The translations under genes were made by a program, and so were the position numbers. Below the pieces are notes generated by a model. The model saw only the letters and a program-made list of their open reading frames with translations, searched no databases and was not told where the DNA came from. Shown piece by piece: positions 47,818 through 59,604 of a DNA stretch of 64,000 bases. The first letter of the stretch is position 1. Every line of letters begins with the position of its first letter. This DNA comes from Latrodectus hesperus (Eukaryota; Arthropoda; Arachnida; Araneae; Theridiidae), in the NCBI GenBank assembly GCA_037975125.1, contig JAJQOW010000228.1, positions 33,501 through 97,500 on the forward strand. The letters are read 5' to 3'.

Positions 47818-48100
47818 CATTCATTCATTCATTGTCGTGTGCCAGCTAGGCTGGCAACATGGGTGCGCTGCTCCACTTTTTCAACTGAACCCTATTTTGG
47901 TGTGGAGTCCGACTTCCTCAGTACACACATGCTATAGGTACACGTTTATAGGGTAGGCAACCATTCACAACCCATTCATACAAGGAAAGGACAAAGACAG
48001 GATAGATAGATAAGGTACATCCATGCCCGAACTGGGATTCGAACCCAGGACCTCTTTATCCGTAGTAAAGGCACGCTGACCACTAGATAAGTTGGTCGGC
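47818..48100 (-). mobile_element. Young SINE A, 12-bp target duplication, absent from copy A
   Basis: Full-length in reverse orientation, with an (AATG)n tail seen as cattcattcattcatt. The duplication atccattctgtt lies at 47806-47817 and 48101-48112. Copy A has a single atccattctgtt at about 22800. Confidence 0.95.
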
Positions 48101-48920
48101 ATCCATTCTGTTATTATGTGTTTATATAATACTTAGATGTCTACCAATAACAACAAAAAGAGGCTAGCGGCCTTTGTCTAGGCATCTCGCTCATCCATTA
48201 GATCAATCATTCTCATAGTTGTACAATACATGTGATCATGGGTTTAATTAATTCTAAGGATAAGAGATTTCTCTCCTTCATAATAATATCAAAACAAAAA
48301 ATTAAGTGAAATATGTAGCTTTGTCAAAATCAAATTTGCTTAAATATTTTTGATTCATACTATTTTCCATTTTTTTGTTGATTTTATTTAATAATCTTTA
48401 AAAGAAACAAAAAGAGTTGTAAATGATGTCATATTTTAATCCTAATCTCAATATAATTGAAATATAATTACATGAACAACACATGCGCTTTACATCCAGA
48501 AAAAACTTTTCGTCGCTGTCTTTGAAAACTAGAACATATTTCGGAAATATGTGCTTATAAAATACATAGCATTGAGACATTTTTAAGTAAAGAAAATAGC
48601 CATCAAAATATTCATTTCTAGGGAAAAATTATTTTTTAAATCATATATTTTGAAATAAATCAGAAATATAACAGATTTGATTAGATGAAAATCAGAAATT
48701 TAATTTGAAAGTTTAAATCTGAAATAAGACTATCAAAAATCAATTGCAAGAGGAATTGTGTGGACAATCTTAAAAAGTTTTTTTTATTAAATACTTCGGT
48801 GGAAACAGATATTAATTTAAATATCTTTGACATTCGTGGGCAAATCAAGATGTACATTATATTCATATATTGCATGATATACTTTATTTCAATGAGAATG
48901 TTAAAAAGTTTTACATTATG

Positions 48921-49212
48921 CCGACCGATTGGCTGAGTGGTTAGCGTTCCTGACTCCTGAGCTGTGGGTCCCGGGTTCGAATCCAGGTTCGGGCATGGAT
49001 GTTTCTTTCCTTCTCTGTCCTTTCTTCTGTGATGATGTATGAATGTGGCCCGCCCTATAAACGGGTTTGTGGTGGTAGGGCGCGGGTAACGCTACTCGCC
49101 TCCGTGACTTGGTTCACAGGTGCTTGCTGGGTAACGATAAATGAGTAGCAGTTTCTGGCCTTGTTGTGGCATAGGGTTCAGTCACCATTGTGTGCCCGCC
49201 ATTGGATAAAAT
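48921..49212 (+). mobile_element. SINE C, 17-bp target duplication, absent from copy A
   Basis: Head ccgaccgattggctgagtgg, box B ggttcgaatcc, and the family C tail ending ccattggataaaat. Duplications 48904-48920 and 49213-49229 differ at one base. Copy A has one copy of the target near 23670. Confidence 0.95.
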
Positions 49213-49531
49213 AAAAGTTTTAGATTATGAATGTGTGTGAACACCAATACTTAAAATTTTGTTTTCTATTGACGAGGAAAATGAACTGTAAAACAAATAT
49301 ATACCAAAAATTTAACTGTCATGATTATGATTGATTAAAATAAGGATGTAAAAGTTATAAATTTTGCCAGGCAAACATGTTAAAACATCACCATCTACTA
49401 AAACGTATTGACAAATTATAAGCTTATAATATTCAAGATTTAAAATAAAAAACAAACACAGAGAAGTATTCTTCGTTTGTTTGTCAAGTGGGTAATCTTT
49501 TTATTAACTTTTGATCTCTGCCTACTTTAAA

Positions 49532-49732
49532 ATGGCTTCATTTCTGGTAAAAGGCAAAAAGATAGATTTAATTAATTTAGCTACTGAATTGGAAGAAACT
49601 GTTCCCCAAAATTATGAAGCAACAGAATTAAAAAATATTAATAATTATAAGAATTATGATGAAGATTTTGTTAAAATTTTATTTCAAGGTATTGAGTTAA
49701 AAACAAGAACGCTATATTTATTGAGAAAATAA
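49532..49732 (+). pseudogene. Retroelement gag N-terminus, 66 codons then stop
   Basis: The frame reads MASFLVKGKKIDLINLATEL, then YKNYDEDFVK and LKTRTLYLLRK, and stops at 49730. It is more intact than its counterpart at 24055, which is frameshifted early. The start is the ATG at 49532, because that is where similarity to copy A begins. The downstream gag, including the zinc knuckles kept in copy A, is cut off by a SINE fragment and a mariner remnant. This N-terminal type is common on gag proteins of spider LTR elements; the exact family is not resolved. Confidence 0.7.
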
Positions 49733-49756
49733 CTTATTAGATAATTATGTAAGCAC

Positions 49757-49899
49757 AGTTCCTTGTATGAATGAGGCAACCATTCACACCTCATTCATAC
49801 AAGGAAAGGACAAAGACAGGACAGATAGGTAGAGAGAGAGAGAGAGAGAAAGTACATTCATGCCCGAACCGGGATTTGAACCCAGGACCTGCCAAAAAT
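49757..49899 (-). mobile_element. SINE A head fragment with a fold-back end
   Basis: Minus-strand tRNA head and start of the body. At its 3' side 18-bp arms (49759-49776 and 49789-49806, ttccttgtatgaatgagg) are exact reverse complements, as if the copy turned back on itself. Confidence 0.85.
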
Positions 49900-49920
49900 A
49901 GCCTGTCTGGGGTCAAAGTA

Positions 49921-50340
49921 GTGGTTGAGCCAGTTTTAAGGACCTCTTTGTTACCGAAGGTAACGGCCCTTCACATGGTTTGACAAGGAGTAGAAAAGAT
50001 GGTAATCGGTCGGTGCAAGGTCCGGAGAAGACGGCGGATGCTGAAGGATTCCTTATTCGAGCTCTTAGAGTGTGCGGCTTTGACGACTTGTGCAACATGA
50101 CGTTGTTGTGAAGGAGTAGGGTTTGACCATGTCGATCAGGTCTTTTCAGTCGAATAGCCTCATTCACGCGGTGTAGCTGGTCAATGTAGAGCTCCTTGTT
50201 GACTGTGCACCAAGAGGTCCTTAAAAACTGGCTCAACAACCTCTTTGACAACAGACCAGGCGAGTTTTGGTGGAACGACATCAACAAATGGGTCGAGAGG
50301 TGGGAAGAGGTTGTAAACAGCAACGGCGTATATATAATTG
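49921..50340. pseudogene. Mariner transposase remnant with oppositely oriented halves
   Basis: The minus strand of 49921-50213 encodes a central mariner segment (SWCTVNKELYIDQL, then VNEAIRLKRPDRHGQTLLLH, with HNN where HDN holds the second catalytic Asp). The plus strand of 50214-50325 encodes the C-terminal end (NLFDNRPGEFWWNDINKWVE, RWEEVVNSNGVYIID, then stop). A 23/24-bp sequence lies at both ends in inverted orientation: 49924-49946 and 50214-50237. The two pieces are adjacent parts of one protein, so the gene suffered an internal inversion or a head-to-head recombination. It is dead, and a different mariner lineage from the one at 58333. Confidence 0.8.
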
Positions 50341-50344
50341 ATTA

Positions 50345-51410
50345 ATTTATTGATATAATTATTGTTTTTTTGTTTAAATAAAAGTCTTTGGTCAAAACCC
50401 TATGAACTTATTTTTCAACCTAATAGATCTTGTAGGTAATGTTTAGCGTCAGTTTTTTTTTATATATATATAATCCTGACTTCACCAATTTCTTATTATT
50501 TTCTCAGTTGGAGCCAGTCAGCTTTTCTGTACCCCTGTTTATATGTTCTTTAGGACTTAGTTTGTGTATTTTATAGCAACGCCAACATCGTTTTTTGAGC
50601 AATAACTAACCAACAAATTTGAGAAAATTAAACAACAAAAATTCCACATACTTAGAAGTCTTTCACAAAAATTCGAAGCTAAAGCGATTCATTCATAAAT
50701 GTAGATGACATCCGTTGGTCTACAAGATGCTGATGTGGTGTTCAACTCGCGCCATTCACATCTTTTAGAGTGAAATGAGTCAGCACATGATTGACAATAC
50801 TAATTGTCTGTTATTGGGTGGTTATAATGTGTAATGCAATTTAATTGAAAGATAACACAGAAACTACTCCCATGTGTAATTGGCACGCTAATCTTAAAAT
50901 TAATGCATTACACTTTTATATCGACTAGTAATAATTAAATAAATAACTGGATGATTAAATTTTTCTAATTATATATGAGAGATTATTGTTAATTATATAC
51001 ACTATTAATATTTCTTGTACAAATATAATTCTTGGTCAGTATATGAGTAACAAGATAGGCAGTTTACAAATATTAAAGCAGGAAAAAATTCATAGAGCCA
51101 ACCATCGGGATGTTTGGCAGGTGGCGCTACTGGCAAAAAAAAAAAAAAGAAAATCGACTGCGTCAAATATTATTTAAAACAAATTTAGAAATTTTAGGGT
51201 TACATGTATGTGGGGAGAACCGATCTAGGCCAGTGACAATTTTCCATGTTCTGTGGACCATAATACTCAATAGCATGGATTTAGGTATTATTGATGTAAA
51301 TTTTGCCATATATAGCCAAAAGACCAGATATCTGATATAACTCGTGAGAATTGGCATATTGCCAAATTCTTTCTTATTAATTTATTACAGATGTAGGGTT
51401 TTCCTTTGAA
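50345..51410. other. Mostly AT-rich, nothing firm
   Basis: The first 100 bp may be the mariner 3' non-coding end. Short open frames at 50986-51357 on both strands have no recognisable content. Confidence 0.4.
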
Positions 51411-51414
51411 TTCG

Positions 51415-51582
51415 TTTGTCGCTCAACGGTCATTTTTTGCACACGAGAGCTAATTAGAACGGGACCTATGGTTTCAAGTGGATTCCGAACCACTACAAAC
51501 ATCCATGCCCAAGGTGGGATTCGAACCCATGAACTGTTGAACCAAAGGCAAGAGCGCTAACCATTTGACTGGCAGCTCGGCC
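51415..51582 (-). mobile_element. SINE D, 8-bp target duplication
   Basis: Same family as 28885-29057, with box B gggttcgaatcccacc on the minus strand. The duplication tgaattcg lies at 51407-51414 and 51583-51590. Confidence 0.95.
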
Positions 51583-51599
51583 TGAATTCGTATTTACTA

Positions 51600-52490
51600 A
51601 AATCTACGCAACTATAATATTCGCTTAATAACGTTCTGCAAAAGAACTGTTTATAAAATATTTGCAGAAAATAACTTAATCAAAAACAAATTAATAATGT
51701 CACTCCAGTTTTCAGGCCTATTTTTTAAGAAAAAAAATGTGCCTTATATAATGGCAAATAGGGTATATAAACATATCTGAAAACAAAAATTAACATATAG
51801 CTTACAACAAGGGATATTTGTGTCATTTTAAAATAGGAACGATGATTGATTATATCATAATTATTTTTATTGTTAGGGAGTTATCTTGTAGAAATATATA
51901 TCACAATTTATGCACACTGTTATCTTTCTTTGTAATTTTGTTTCTGTTTGATTTCCATTCTGCTAAAGCCAGACTTCCAATGCTTATTTTAAAGTAATAA
52001 TTGTTTCTCCTCTTTCAGTAAAGGAAATATTTCTCATTTTATTGCTTTTTGAAAAAGTTAGTTTTATCGAAATAAAAACAATTTTTTCTATCATTTGAAA
52101 TAATTAAATATTATAATTATAATAATCAAATATTACGTAACATTTTCTTCCTTTACATCATTGTGTATATTTAGTATTAATTATATTTCACATATAAATT
52201 ATTTAAAAATGGAATAGCAATTGAACAATATGGACTTAAAAAGGATGGCCTCAAATAATGCGTTTACATTTCTTAATTCATAAATTTTTGTCATGCACTA
52301 TTATTTTCAATTGGTACATTCAACAACCTCTTCACAAAAGTGTTTTATTAAAACAGCTGGAAAAGCCCAGATGTCATCTTCCTTCTATTTGAAATTCATC
52401 CTATAAATCATATTGGGTAAAACATTCAAAGCATCTATTCATCCAGAAGATAATGCAAATATTTCTAATGGAATTCTATTTATGGACTTT
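51600..52490. other. AT-rich sequence, nothing recognised
   Basis: No supported feature. Confidence 0.45.
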
Positions 52491-52496
52491 CTAGGA

Positions 52497-52910
52497 GCTG
52501 TTTTAGCTTAGTCGGGAGAGCGACGTTCTCGTGACCCAAAGGATATGAGTTCGGTCCTGGTGTCGGCTAAAGATGACCGTGTTTACTAATGGCGACTGGG
52601 ACACGTCAGATATGTCCAGTTCGAAAAGTCACTCCAAGTTCCCATCCAAATCAATACCTCTAGAGTTGGCACACCAAGGTCTAGAAATTTCTACTTGTTC
52701 ACTGTTTCGAAAATAGAAAATCCACTTCTAGCTTGTAGTGCTGCCATCTAGTGTCTTCTGTAAGAGGGAGAAATGAACTCTGACAAGGAGCTGTGTACTC
52801 GCAGTCAGGCGCAGCAAACACCAGTATTGAGCTTGATTGGATTTGCGCTTGGTACAAAATGCTGAATAAATAGTAGTTCCAGTGTCTCAGTCTCCAAATA
52901 CCTGTGTACT
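52497..52910 (+). mobile_element. tRNA-derived SINE, family F (single copy here)
   Basis: The head ttttagcttagtcgggagag is an A box typical of tRNA-like SINE heads, and gagttcggtcctggtg is a slightly altered B box. A long unique body follows (gtgctgccatctagtgtctt, cttggtacaaaatgctgaat) to about 52910. No terminal duplications were found and no second copy is in the window. Confidence 0.65.
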
Positions 52911-53489
52911 AAGGCGAGACAAGACAAAAAAAACTAATTATTGATTATCATCCCTTTATTTTATTTTCGCTTTTAAATTGAAAATTCCATTTCTTAAGAT
53001 GCAGCTTTTTCTGTAAATTCGTAAGCATGGGCTTTGTGAAAAGATTATTAATATATTATTAGGGTTATTACTTAACAAGTTGAAATGATTAAGATAGTTT
53101 ATATTAAACAATTATTATTCCACTTAGATAATTTTTTTCAATCTGGATTTAAAGATTTCATTGAAATGTCAAAATTTTAAGCTTTCAATCAAAACCTTAC
53201 GATTTTTAACTATAACTTTAATCATTTAGAATGCAAAGTAGCATATGAAGTTTCGTATCTTTAGCCATATTTTTTCTTGTAGTTAATATAAAAATATTGC
53301 CACACTACATATAGGAAAAAATAAAAACTTTTTTAAAAAATAAAAAAGTTGGATTTTTATGCAATATTTATTTACTGCACCATGCAAAGTAATAATAATG
53401 TTACTATAATTTAATGAATGAATCGTTGAAAAAAGGACATTTATGGACATGAGTCAAAGACATTTTTAAACACAGGGAAATATTAATTG

Positions 53490-53700
53490 GATAATGGTCG
53501 AAATTTCTTCGAAGTAAAATGATACTTATGAGGGTGGAGAGTCAGGTATTGAGATTCTTCTGCTCACTCCCTGTTTCTAAATTATGAAGACTCCCACGCA
53601 GCAGCTTCCATCCAACTGGTAGAGACAGACTATCTCAGATCTAGGTACGGGAAAGTATTCCTGTGCGCACACCCAGTATGCGCACATCCATTACTTCTAA
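53490..53700 (+). mobile_element. SINE E fragment
   Basis: It matches the body of the 36-kb copy: aaatgatacttatgagggtg, gtcaggtattgagattcttc, ctccctgtttctaaatta, ccatccaactggtagag. The head is missing. Confidence 0.75.
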
Positions 53701-53984
53701 ATGCTAATCACAAAACATGAGATACTTTTTTATAAAATAAACAGAAGGCATTCTATTATTGCAATTTAAAGTTATTCATCTCATTTTTACATTACTTTAA
53801 TAAATTAAAAATGATTAAAAATGTAAAATTTGTGTGGAATCAACACTAATCAATATTCAAATCGCAAAATTTTCACTAATGAACATTTAAGTGTTTTCAA
53901 AATTGGTTACATTCACAAACTGGAAAATCACAATTTTACGAGATGATGTGGCTCATATTTTGGCTCATGAAATAAGAACTGTGA

Positions 53985-54335
53985 CACTGAATGTTGTTGC
54001 TGCTGCCCTGTACCTATCTCTGAGTTGAGTTCTACCAAAGACAGAAGTCGCCGGGTGGAGTCTTCGTGATTTTGAAGCAAGGGCCAAGCAGAAGACACCC
54101 AATATTTGGCTTGTCATCCTTAGATCTATCATTTTACTTGGAAGACATTGCAACCACGACCTATTTAACGTGTTCCATTCGCCTTTAACGAAGATGACGT
54201 ATTTTTGGTTAAGCCGGGATTCGAGCTCACTAACTTCCGATAAGGAGACAGGTACCCAAACCAAACAGGCCACCGCAGACCAATAGTTGAAACGTAAGAT
54301 CCACTTCCTGAGGGCCTTCATACTCTGAACTTCAC
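53985..54335 (-). mobile_element. SINE E, diverged copy
   Basis: On the minus strand: box-B-like gagctcgaatcccggcttaa, aatgatagatctaaggatga and ggtgtcttctgcttggccct of family E. The tail ends ggcagcagcaacaaca. An open minus-strand stretch across it (53965-54339) is not a gene. Confidence 0.75.
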
Positions 54336-54739
54336 TCACTTAAATTCCATAGCTAGGCATTCATTTTTCTTGTGTGACCACAATTCATCTGAGCCCCTGC
54401 ACATTTCATGATTTAAACTGCAGCAAATCTAATCCTTAAATCTGATTTCGCGACACACAAAATACCTCTTCTTCAAAGTTAAAGGACTTAGTCTAATTTA
54501 AATGTTAGTAATCGAGGATTGGCAAAAAACGACCATATTTTTTTTTTAAAATGGCATTTCGAATGAGTGCTTGAGATTTTATACTTGTTCAGATGAAAAC
54601 ACTCAAGGAGTAAAATTAAAAAAACTTATCTGGATTATCAAAACATTGATTTATGAGATTGTTATCCACCATGATGACCATTCTTCAACTGACAGGGTTG
54701 TACATTTCCAAAAATATCTCTCAAATGTTAAAAATTCGA

Positions 54740-56660
54740 AGGGCACAGTCACATCTAATCACGGTTAAGCGAAGATCTGTCGGGTTCACTAAAGGCGGCA
54801 GATGCACGCCAATGGATGTTTGCAATTGCGAAAGTAAACGTGGAAGCAGCAAAGCAGTCCAGGGTAAGTAAATTAATTTCATTTGAAAGATTTTCTTCTT
54901 GTTATTTTGATTTTGAATTTTTTCGATAACATTAATAGCAATAAAAAAATTCAAATCAAAAGTGAATTCCTATGAAATTTTTAAAAATTTGTTACGCCTA
55001 AAATAATATTGTTTAAATTAAAATTTTTATAGAAAGATAAAGTAATCATTTATTTTTTCAATTTATTAATAAGAAGAAAATGTTTAGGGTTAAAAATAAA
55101 TGAGTAATATAAATTCATAGCTTTTTGGAAATTATTTTCCGAAAGCATCTTAACGATCATACCAAATAGAAAATGTATTATTTGTATAAAGAAAGACTAT
55201 CATTTCTTTGTTGCATATATATCAGTTTTCTTATTATTTAAATTTCACGTCCAGATGTGTGAACTGCATTTCAAACCAAGTGATATTTTAAGAACGAATG
55301 AACCTTTCGTAGGAGGGGGGGGGGTGGAAGAAGGATTGTCGTGAGATTACTATATTGGAAACTGGATCCTAATTTTGTACCTTGAATGCTTAATAGATGG
55401 CTAAAATATTTTAAAATTGAAGCATGTCATCGAGAAGATCCCTCAATTAAGCAGAAAAGACGAGAAAAGACTCAACTGTGTGAAGCAATAGCTTAAAGTA
55501 AAAAGAGTGGTTTGTGTGGAAGATAAACAAATTTGCAAATTTAGATGAAGCGGAGAATCGCTTGAAAAACATAGACATTTCTAATATTTGGACCTTAGTC
55601 AATAGAAAAAGCATATTTATATTTTTAAGTATTGACTGCAATTCACATTAAAATTTGTGTACTTCTGTGGTTATTGATGAAAATCTAATTATAAATGGTT
55701 TCATTAAAAGTGTGCCAAAAAAGTAAGTATTCTTTACAATTTCAAATTAATAATATTATAGATATTAGTAATATAGTATACAAAATATCATGCATATTAA
55801 ATTTAATGAAAATTATGAGGATTATGAAACACATTTGTATGATTTAATTAATAATACTATTTGTCAGAAAACACTAAATAAATAGCAGAGAGTCATTTCA
55901 TATTTTGTAAAGGAACAAATTACATTCTTAAAATCTTATCAACTCGTCGTCAATTCAGTCCCAATTTTTTAGTTTATGTACCTTATTACACTCTATTTTA
56001 TCTCATGCATACAGATTTTTATAGAAATGTTCTTATTTAATTTTACCGCTTGCAAATACAACAAAGCGATTAAGTTCAAATTATAATTTAAATCCACAAA
56101 TTGAACAAACAGGTAAAAACGTGCTTCCCTATTATAGATAAATATTTATTTCTATAATTCCTATTACAGATAAATAAATATTTATTTCTGGAAAAAAGAT
56201 ATTAAAGTTGTGTTATTAATCAATGAAATCCACACATATAAAGCCATATTTAGATTGCAAAGGTGGTCCTCCATTAGGTACATCTAATAATATTATAATT
56301 GGACAACAACTGGATATGTATTTACTGTGGAAAGTATTACTTTCAGGTATAAAGATCTGGCACACATTTTTCCAATCGTAAAATAACAGCGGAATTTTTA
56401 TTTTAAACATGCTGCTGAAGAGGTAAAATTGTTCATAGTCACATCATGTATAAATATATTTCTTGAAAACTATTGTAAAAAAAAAATTAATGACTCTGAA
56501 GTGATTAATACTCAATCTAGACAGAAAGTTCATAATTTACATGATGAAAAAAAAGATTTTTTAATGTAATTTGAATCAGAAATTGTATCTAATATCTTTA
56601 TTTCCTTTAAAACTAAAGCAATTTTAAAAATAAGTTTTAAATATAATCAAATAGTTTATT
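54740..56660 (+). pseudogene. THAP-domain DNA transposon remnant (THAP9/P-element-like)
   Basis: A first segment ends ARQWMFAIAKVNVEAAKQSR at 54863 with a gtaagt donor. An acceptor at 55252-55254 leads into MCELHFKPSDILRTNEPF. Together these give the C-terminal half of a THAP zinc-coordinating DNA-binding domain, including the W, the C-x2-H pair and the following aromatic. Farther on come pieces found in THAP9-type transposases: VVIDENLIINGFIKSVPKK (about 55665-55720), YEDYETHLYDLINNTICQK (about 55815-55870) and INEIHTYKA (about 56218), the last being a segment that normally holds catalytic acidic residues. Many stops and frameshifts interrupt it. The host-type intron supports an old, genuinely spliced transposase gene. 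No TIRs were found. Confidence 0.65.
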
Positions 56661-56823
56661 TTTATCCATTATTATGAATGCATTAAAATAAATTGAATAA
56701 AATTGTAGTATAATTTAATAACTTTGGTCTAACATATATTAATAATTTTAATTATATATTATAATATATATTAAAATAACTTAACTTTTGTATTCTAATA
56801 GGCAAAATTATATGTAATCTTTT

Positions 56824-56863
56824 CTCTCTCTCTCTCACACACACACACACGTACACACATACA
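56824..56863. repeat. (TC)n-(AC)n microsatellite
   Basis: Seven TC units directly followed by AC units with one interruption. Confidence 0.95.
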
Positions 56864-57267
56864 CTTTGCTTATGAAAAATAATTTCTTATGTAGATTTTA
56901 TATATTAATAATAACCACAGATAAATATTTCCTTTGAAAATACACAAATGAAAAACTTAAAATAGAATATTTAATAAATTTTCATCGACTTGATCTTAAT
57001 ATAGAGTAGAAAATTTGTTATTCACAATTGTAAGCTATACTTGAATATATTGCAATATATATATTTCTTACATATATAGTTGCTATTGACATTTTAATAT
57101 TCTTCGTGGAACACAATATTAAAATTAATTTAAAGGTATTAAATTGATCGATTGGAATTTTTTATACAACATAAAATCAGTTCCATAGAAATGTTTTGTT
57201 CTTGAACGAACGGTTGATTTAAGCCACCGCCTGATGACGTCACAAGGGAGTTTAGATACAGAGGGTG

Positions 57268-57336
57268 ATGGTTGTGAATGGTTGCCTACTCAATAAACGG
57301 GTACCCATGCCATGTGTGTATTGAAGAAATCGGACT
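57268..57336 (+). mobile_element. SINE A body fragment
   Basis: gttgtgaatggttgcctact, ataaacgggtacccatg and gaagaaatcggactca match the middle of family A. Neither head nor tail is present. Confidence 0.8.
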
Positions 57337-57344
57337 CAGTACTA

Positions 57345-58330
57345 GGGATGAGACCTTGTTACTTTTCTTGTACTTGGTATGTACTGAGATGAATTACTTT
57401 TAAAGTAACAAGTTATTTTACCGATTACATTTTGTACTTGTTACAATTTCTTTTGTACTGCTATCTATCGGATTAAGAAATAATGACAAAGATTTTAAAT
57501 TTTATAAATAAATTGAATAAAAGCTAAATTAAAAATAAATTAATTAATAATTAACTAAAACTAAATAATTAAATCTATAATATTATATATTATTCCATAA
57601 AATTAATGAATGTAATTAATGTTAATTTAAATCATTATCATTTATAAATAAGCATTCACTTAAATATTAATAAAAATAACTTATGTGATAATCTATAAAA
57701 ATACTTCTTAGTATTTAAGCAACATTTCATTAGTTGCAATTTTTTTGTTTTTCCCTGTAATGCTTTAATTTCTAGTATCAGACACAGAAATACAAGTTAT
57801 TTCTCAACAAACCTTTTTTCTGTGAAAAATTTTGAACTTATAAATTTTCTTAAGCATATTTCCATCAATATAAAAATCATAACCTTTCGTTACTTATATT
57901 TGTTTTCAGAATTTATATCTGTTCTAAGTAAATTTTCAAATTACTGAATCGTAATTTTCAAAGATTTCCAATGTCAATGTACCTAACTTGTATTTTAAAC
58001 ATTTATTCTATTTTCTTGTTGACTTTTTACTTTTGAGTTAAAATGAAATTTATTGAGAATAGAACTTCTATTACAATAGACGAAGCACCTGGTCTGCACC
58101 TTAGTTAATCAGATGTTGCTTCACCATCTGATTGTGACAGAATTGTCACGAATATTTAAAGCAGAATTATGGTATTGTATATCAGGAAAGCTTTAACATT
58201 AGAAGTTGGAAAGGAAATAAAAGATCACCGATAAAACATTTCCAGTTTAAGAAGGACGTGGGGGTAAATATTGCATTAAAAATTGCAAAACACAAACACT
58301 TTGCTGAAAAATAATTTTTAATGAAGATTT
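57345..58330. other. AT-rich sequence, nothing recognised
   Basis: No supported gene or repeat. Confidence 0.4.
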
Positions 58331-58332
58331 TA

Positions 58333-59599
58333 TACGAGGGTCACTCTGAAATTTTTGAGATACAACTAGGTTTTTAAAGTTATACTTACAAAATTTTAGG
58401 TGTATTCAAAGTGGTCTCCTCCAGCATCAATGCACTTTGTAGACGAATTTTTCACAGATTAAATGCCTCAAGCCATTCATTTCTTCGAATAGATGAAAAA
58501 AATGCATTTATAGCCACATCAATCTCTTCTTGTGAATGAAAACGACGTCCACGTAAGTTCTTTTTTAGATTAAAGAATAACCAAAAGTCGCACATAGCTA
58601 GATCAGGTGAATACGGCGGATGTTCGATCACTTTAATTTGTTTTTGTTTAAGAAACTGAACTGTTAATCCGGCAGTATGTGAAGATGCATTGTCATGGTG
58701 AAGCATGAGTCCCCTAACATTCAGTTCTTGTAGAATTTCTGGAAGACATTGAGTGGTATACCAGTTTGCTGTTACTGTCTTCTGTCCTTCCAACTGGATG
58801 GCTTTGACCCATCCCGTACTTCTGAAGAAAACGGCATACATCACTTTTTTCAGTGCGCGTTGTTTTTTCACCATGGTCGGCGTGGGATCATCTTCAAAGA
58901 TCCATACTTTGCTTTCTTGACGCGTTGGAACGTCAAAAAACGGTATGTACGTTTCATCACCTGTTACAATTTTAGAAATGATGCGGTGGCCACCATCATT
59001 CAGCATATTAAGAGTTTCTTTACTGATTCTGACACGCTCCTCTGTTTGATGCTCAGTTAAAATATGGGGAACCCAACGGCAAACTACTTTTTTCATATGT
59101 AATTCTTCATGAATGATTTTGTGTATGGCTGCGGATCCAATGTTAAGTTCTTTCTGTATCATTTGATAAGTACAGCGATTATCATCCATTAACATTTTTC
59201 GTATGGCAGACACATTATCCGGGATGACCGCCGATGGCGGCCTTCCTGTGTGTTCTTCATCCTGAAGAAAACGGCGACCTCTTCTAAATTCTCTAAACCA
59301 TCTGAATACAGTAGCACGAGCTGGAGATTCATCACCCAATGCTAATTGCAACCGTTGAACGCATTCTTCTTGATTGAATCCTGCTTTAAAATCGTAGAAA
59401 ATCATAGCGCGAAAATGTTCTCGCGTCAATTCCATTTTCTCTTCGGTTTAAAATTTATTCCACGCTAGACAAGTTGACGATTTTTTACTGACACACTTCT
59501 TCTGTGTTAAAATACTTTGTGCTTTAAAATTAAACCGTTATTTTTATTTTGTCATTTTTCGTCTGCGCGTATCTCAAAAATTTCAGAATAACCCTCGTA
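58333..59599 (-). mobile_element. Mariner element, nearly intact, 1267 bp
   Basis: The terminal inverted repeats 58333-58363 and 59569-59599 (tacgagggt..., 31 bp) differ at two positions. TA lies at 58331-58332 and 59600-59601, the duplication made by Tc1/mariner integration. The transposase runs on the minus strand and fills most of the element. Confidence 0.97.
58452..59435 (-). CDS. Mariner transposase, near full length (327 codons)
   Basis: The protein binds the element's TIRs through an N-terminal helix-turn-helix region (about residues 1-110) and cuts and joins DNA with a DD34D catalytic domain. The catalytic aspartates are visible at residues 160 (TGDETY), 248 (HHDNAS) and 283 (CDFWLF), with 34 residues between the last two. 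The linker WVPH motif is present as CRWVPHIL. The frame is open from MELTREHFRAMIFYDFK to a TGA that seems to replace a Trp codon in the ending EWLEAFNL, removing about the last 20 residues. A one-base slip follows a little further on. SPDLAMCD has Met where mariners usually have Pro. The copy is young, but activity is doubtful. Similar arachnid proteins are often mislabelled SETMAR; there is no SET domain here. The ATG at 59435 is chosen because it matches the family start. Confidence 0.95.
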   Translation of the reverse strand: MELTREHFRAMIFYDFKAGFNQEECVQRLQLALGDESPARATVFRWFREFRRGRRFLQDEEHTGRPPSAVIPDNVSAIRKMLMDDNRCTYQMIQKELNIGSAAIHKIIHEELHMKKVVCRWVPHILTEHQTEERVRISKETLNMLNDGGHRIISKIVTGDETYIPFFDVPTRQESKVWIFEDDPTPTMVKKQRALKKVMYAVFFRSTGWVKAIQLEGQKTVTANWYTTQCLPEILQELNVRGLMLHHDNASSHTAGLTVQFLKQKQIKVIEHPPYSPDLAMCDFWLFFNLKKNLRGRRFHSQEEIDVAINAFFSSIRRNEWLEAFNL

Positions 59600-59604
59600 T
59601 ATTA

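Larger units (their letters stand above)
45360..49740 (+). repeat. Large direct repeat, copy B, expanded by three insertions
   Basis: It is the counterpart of 21180-24300 in the same orientation. The extra length comes from a non-LTR 3' end (about 45858-46748), a SINE A (47818-48100) and a SINE C (48921-49212). For the SINEs, copy A shows the uninterrupted site. Confidence 0.85.

Noticed and set aside
54571..54954. Three overlapping short frames
   Set aside because: Only the frame leading into the splice donor at 54863 matches the THAP remnant; the others are shadows.
58749..59060. Plus-strand frame of 103 codons inside the mariner
   Set aside because: Antisense shadow of the transposase.
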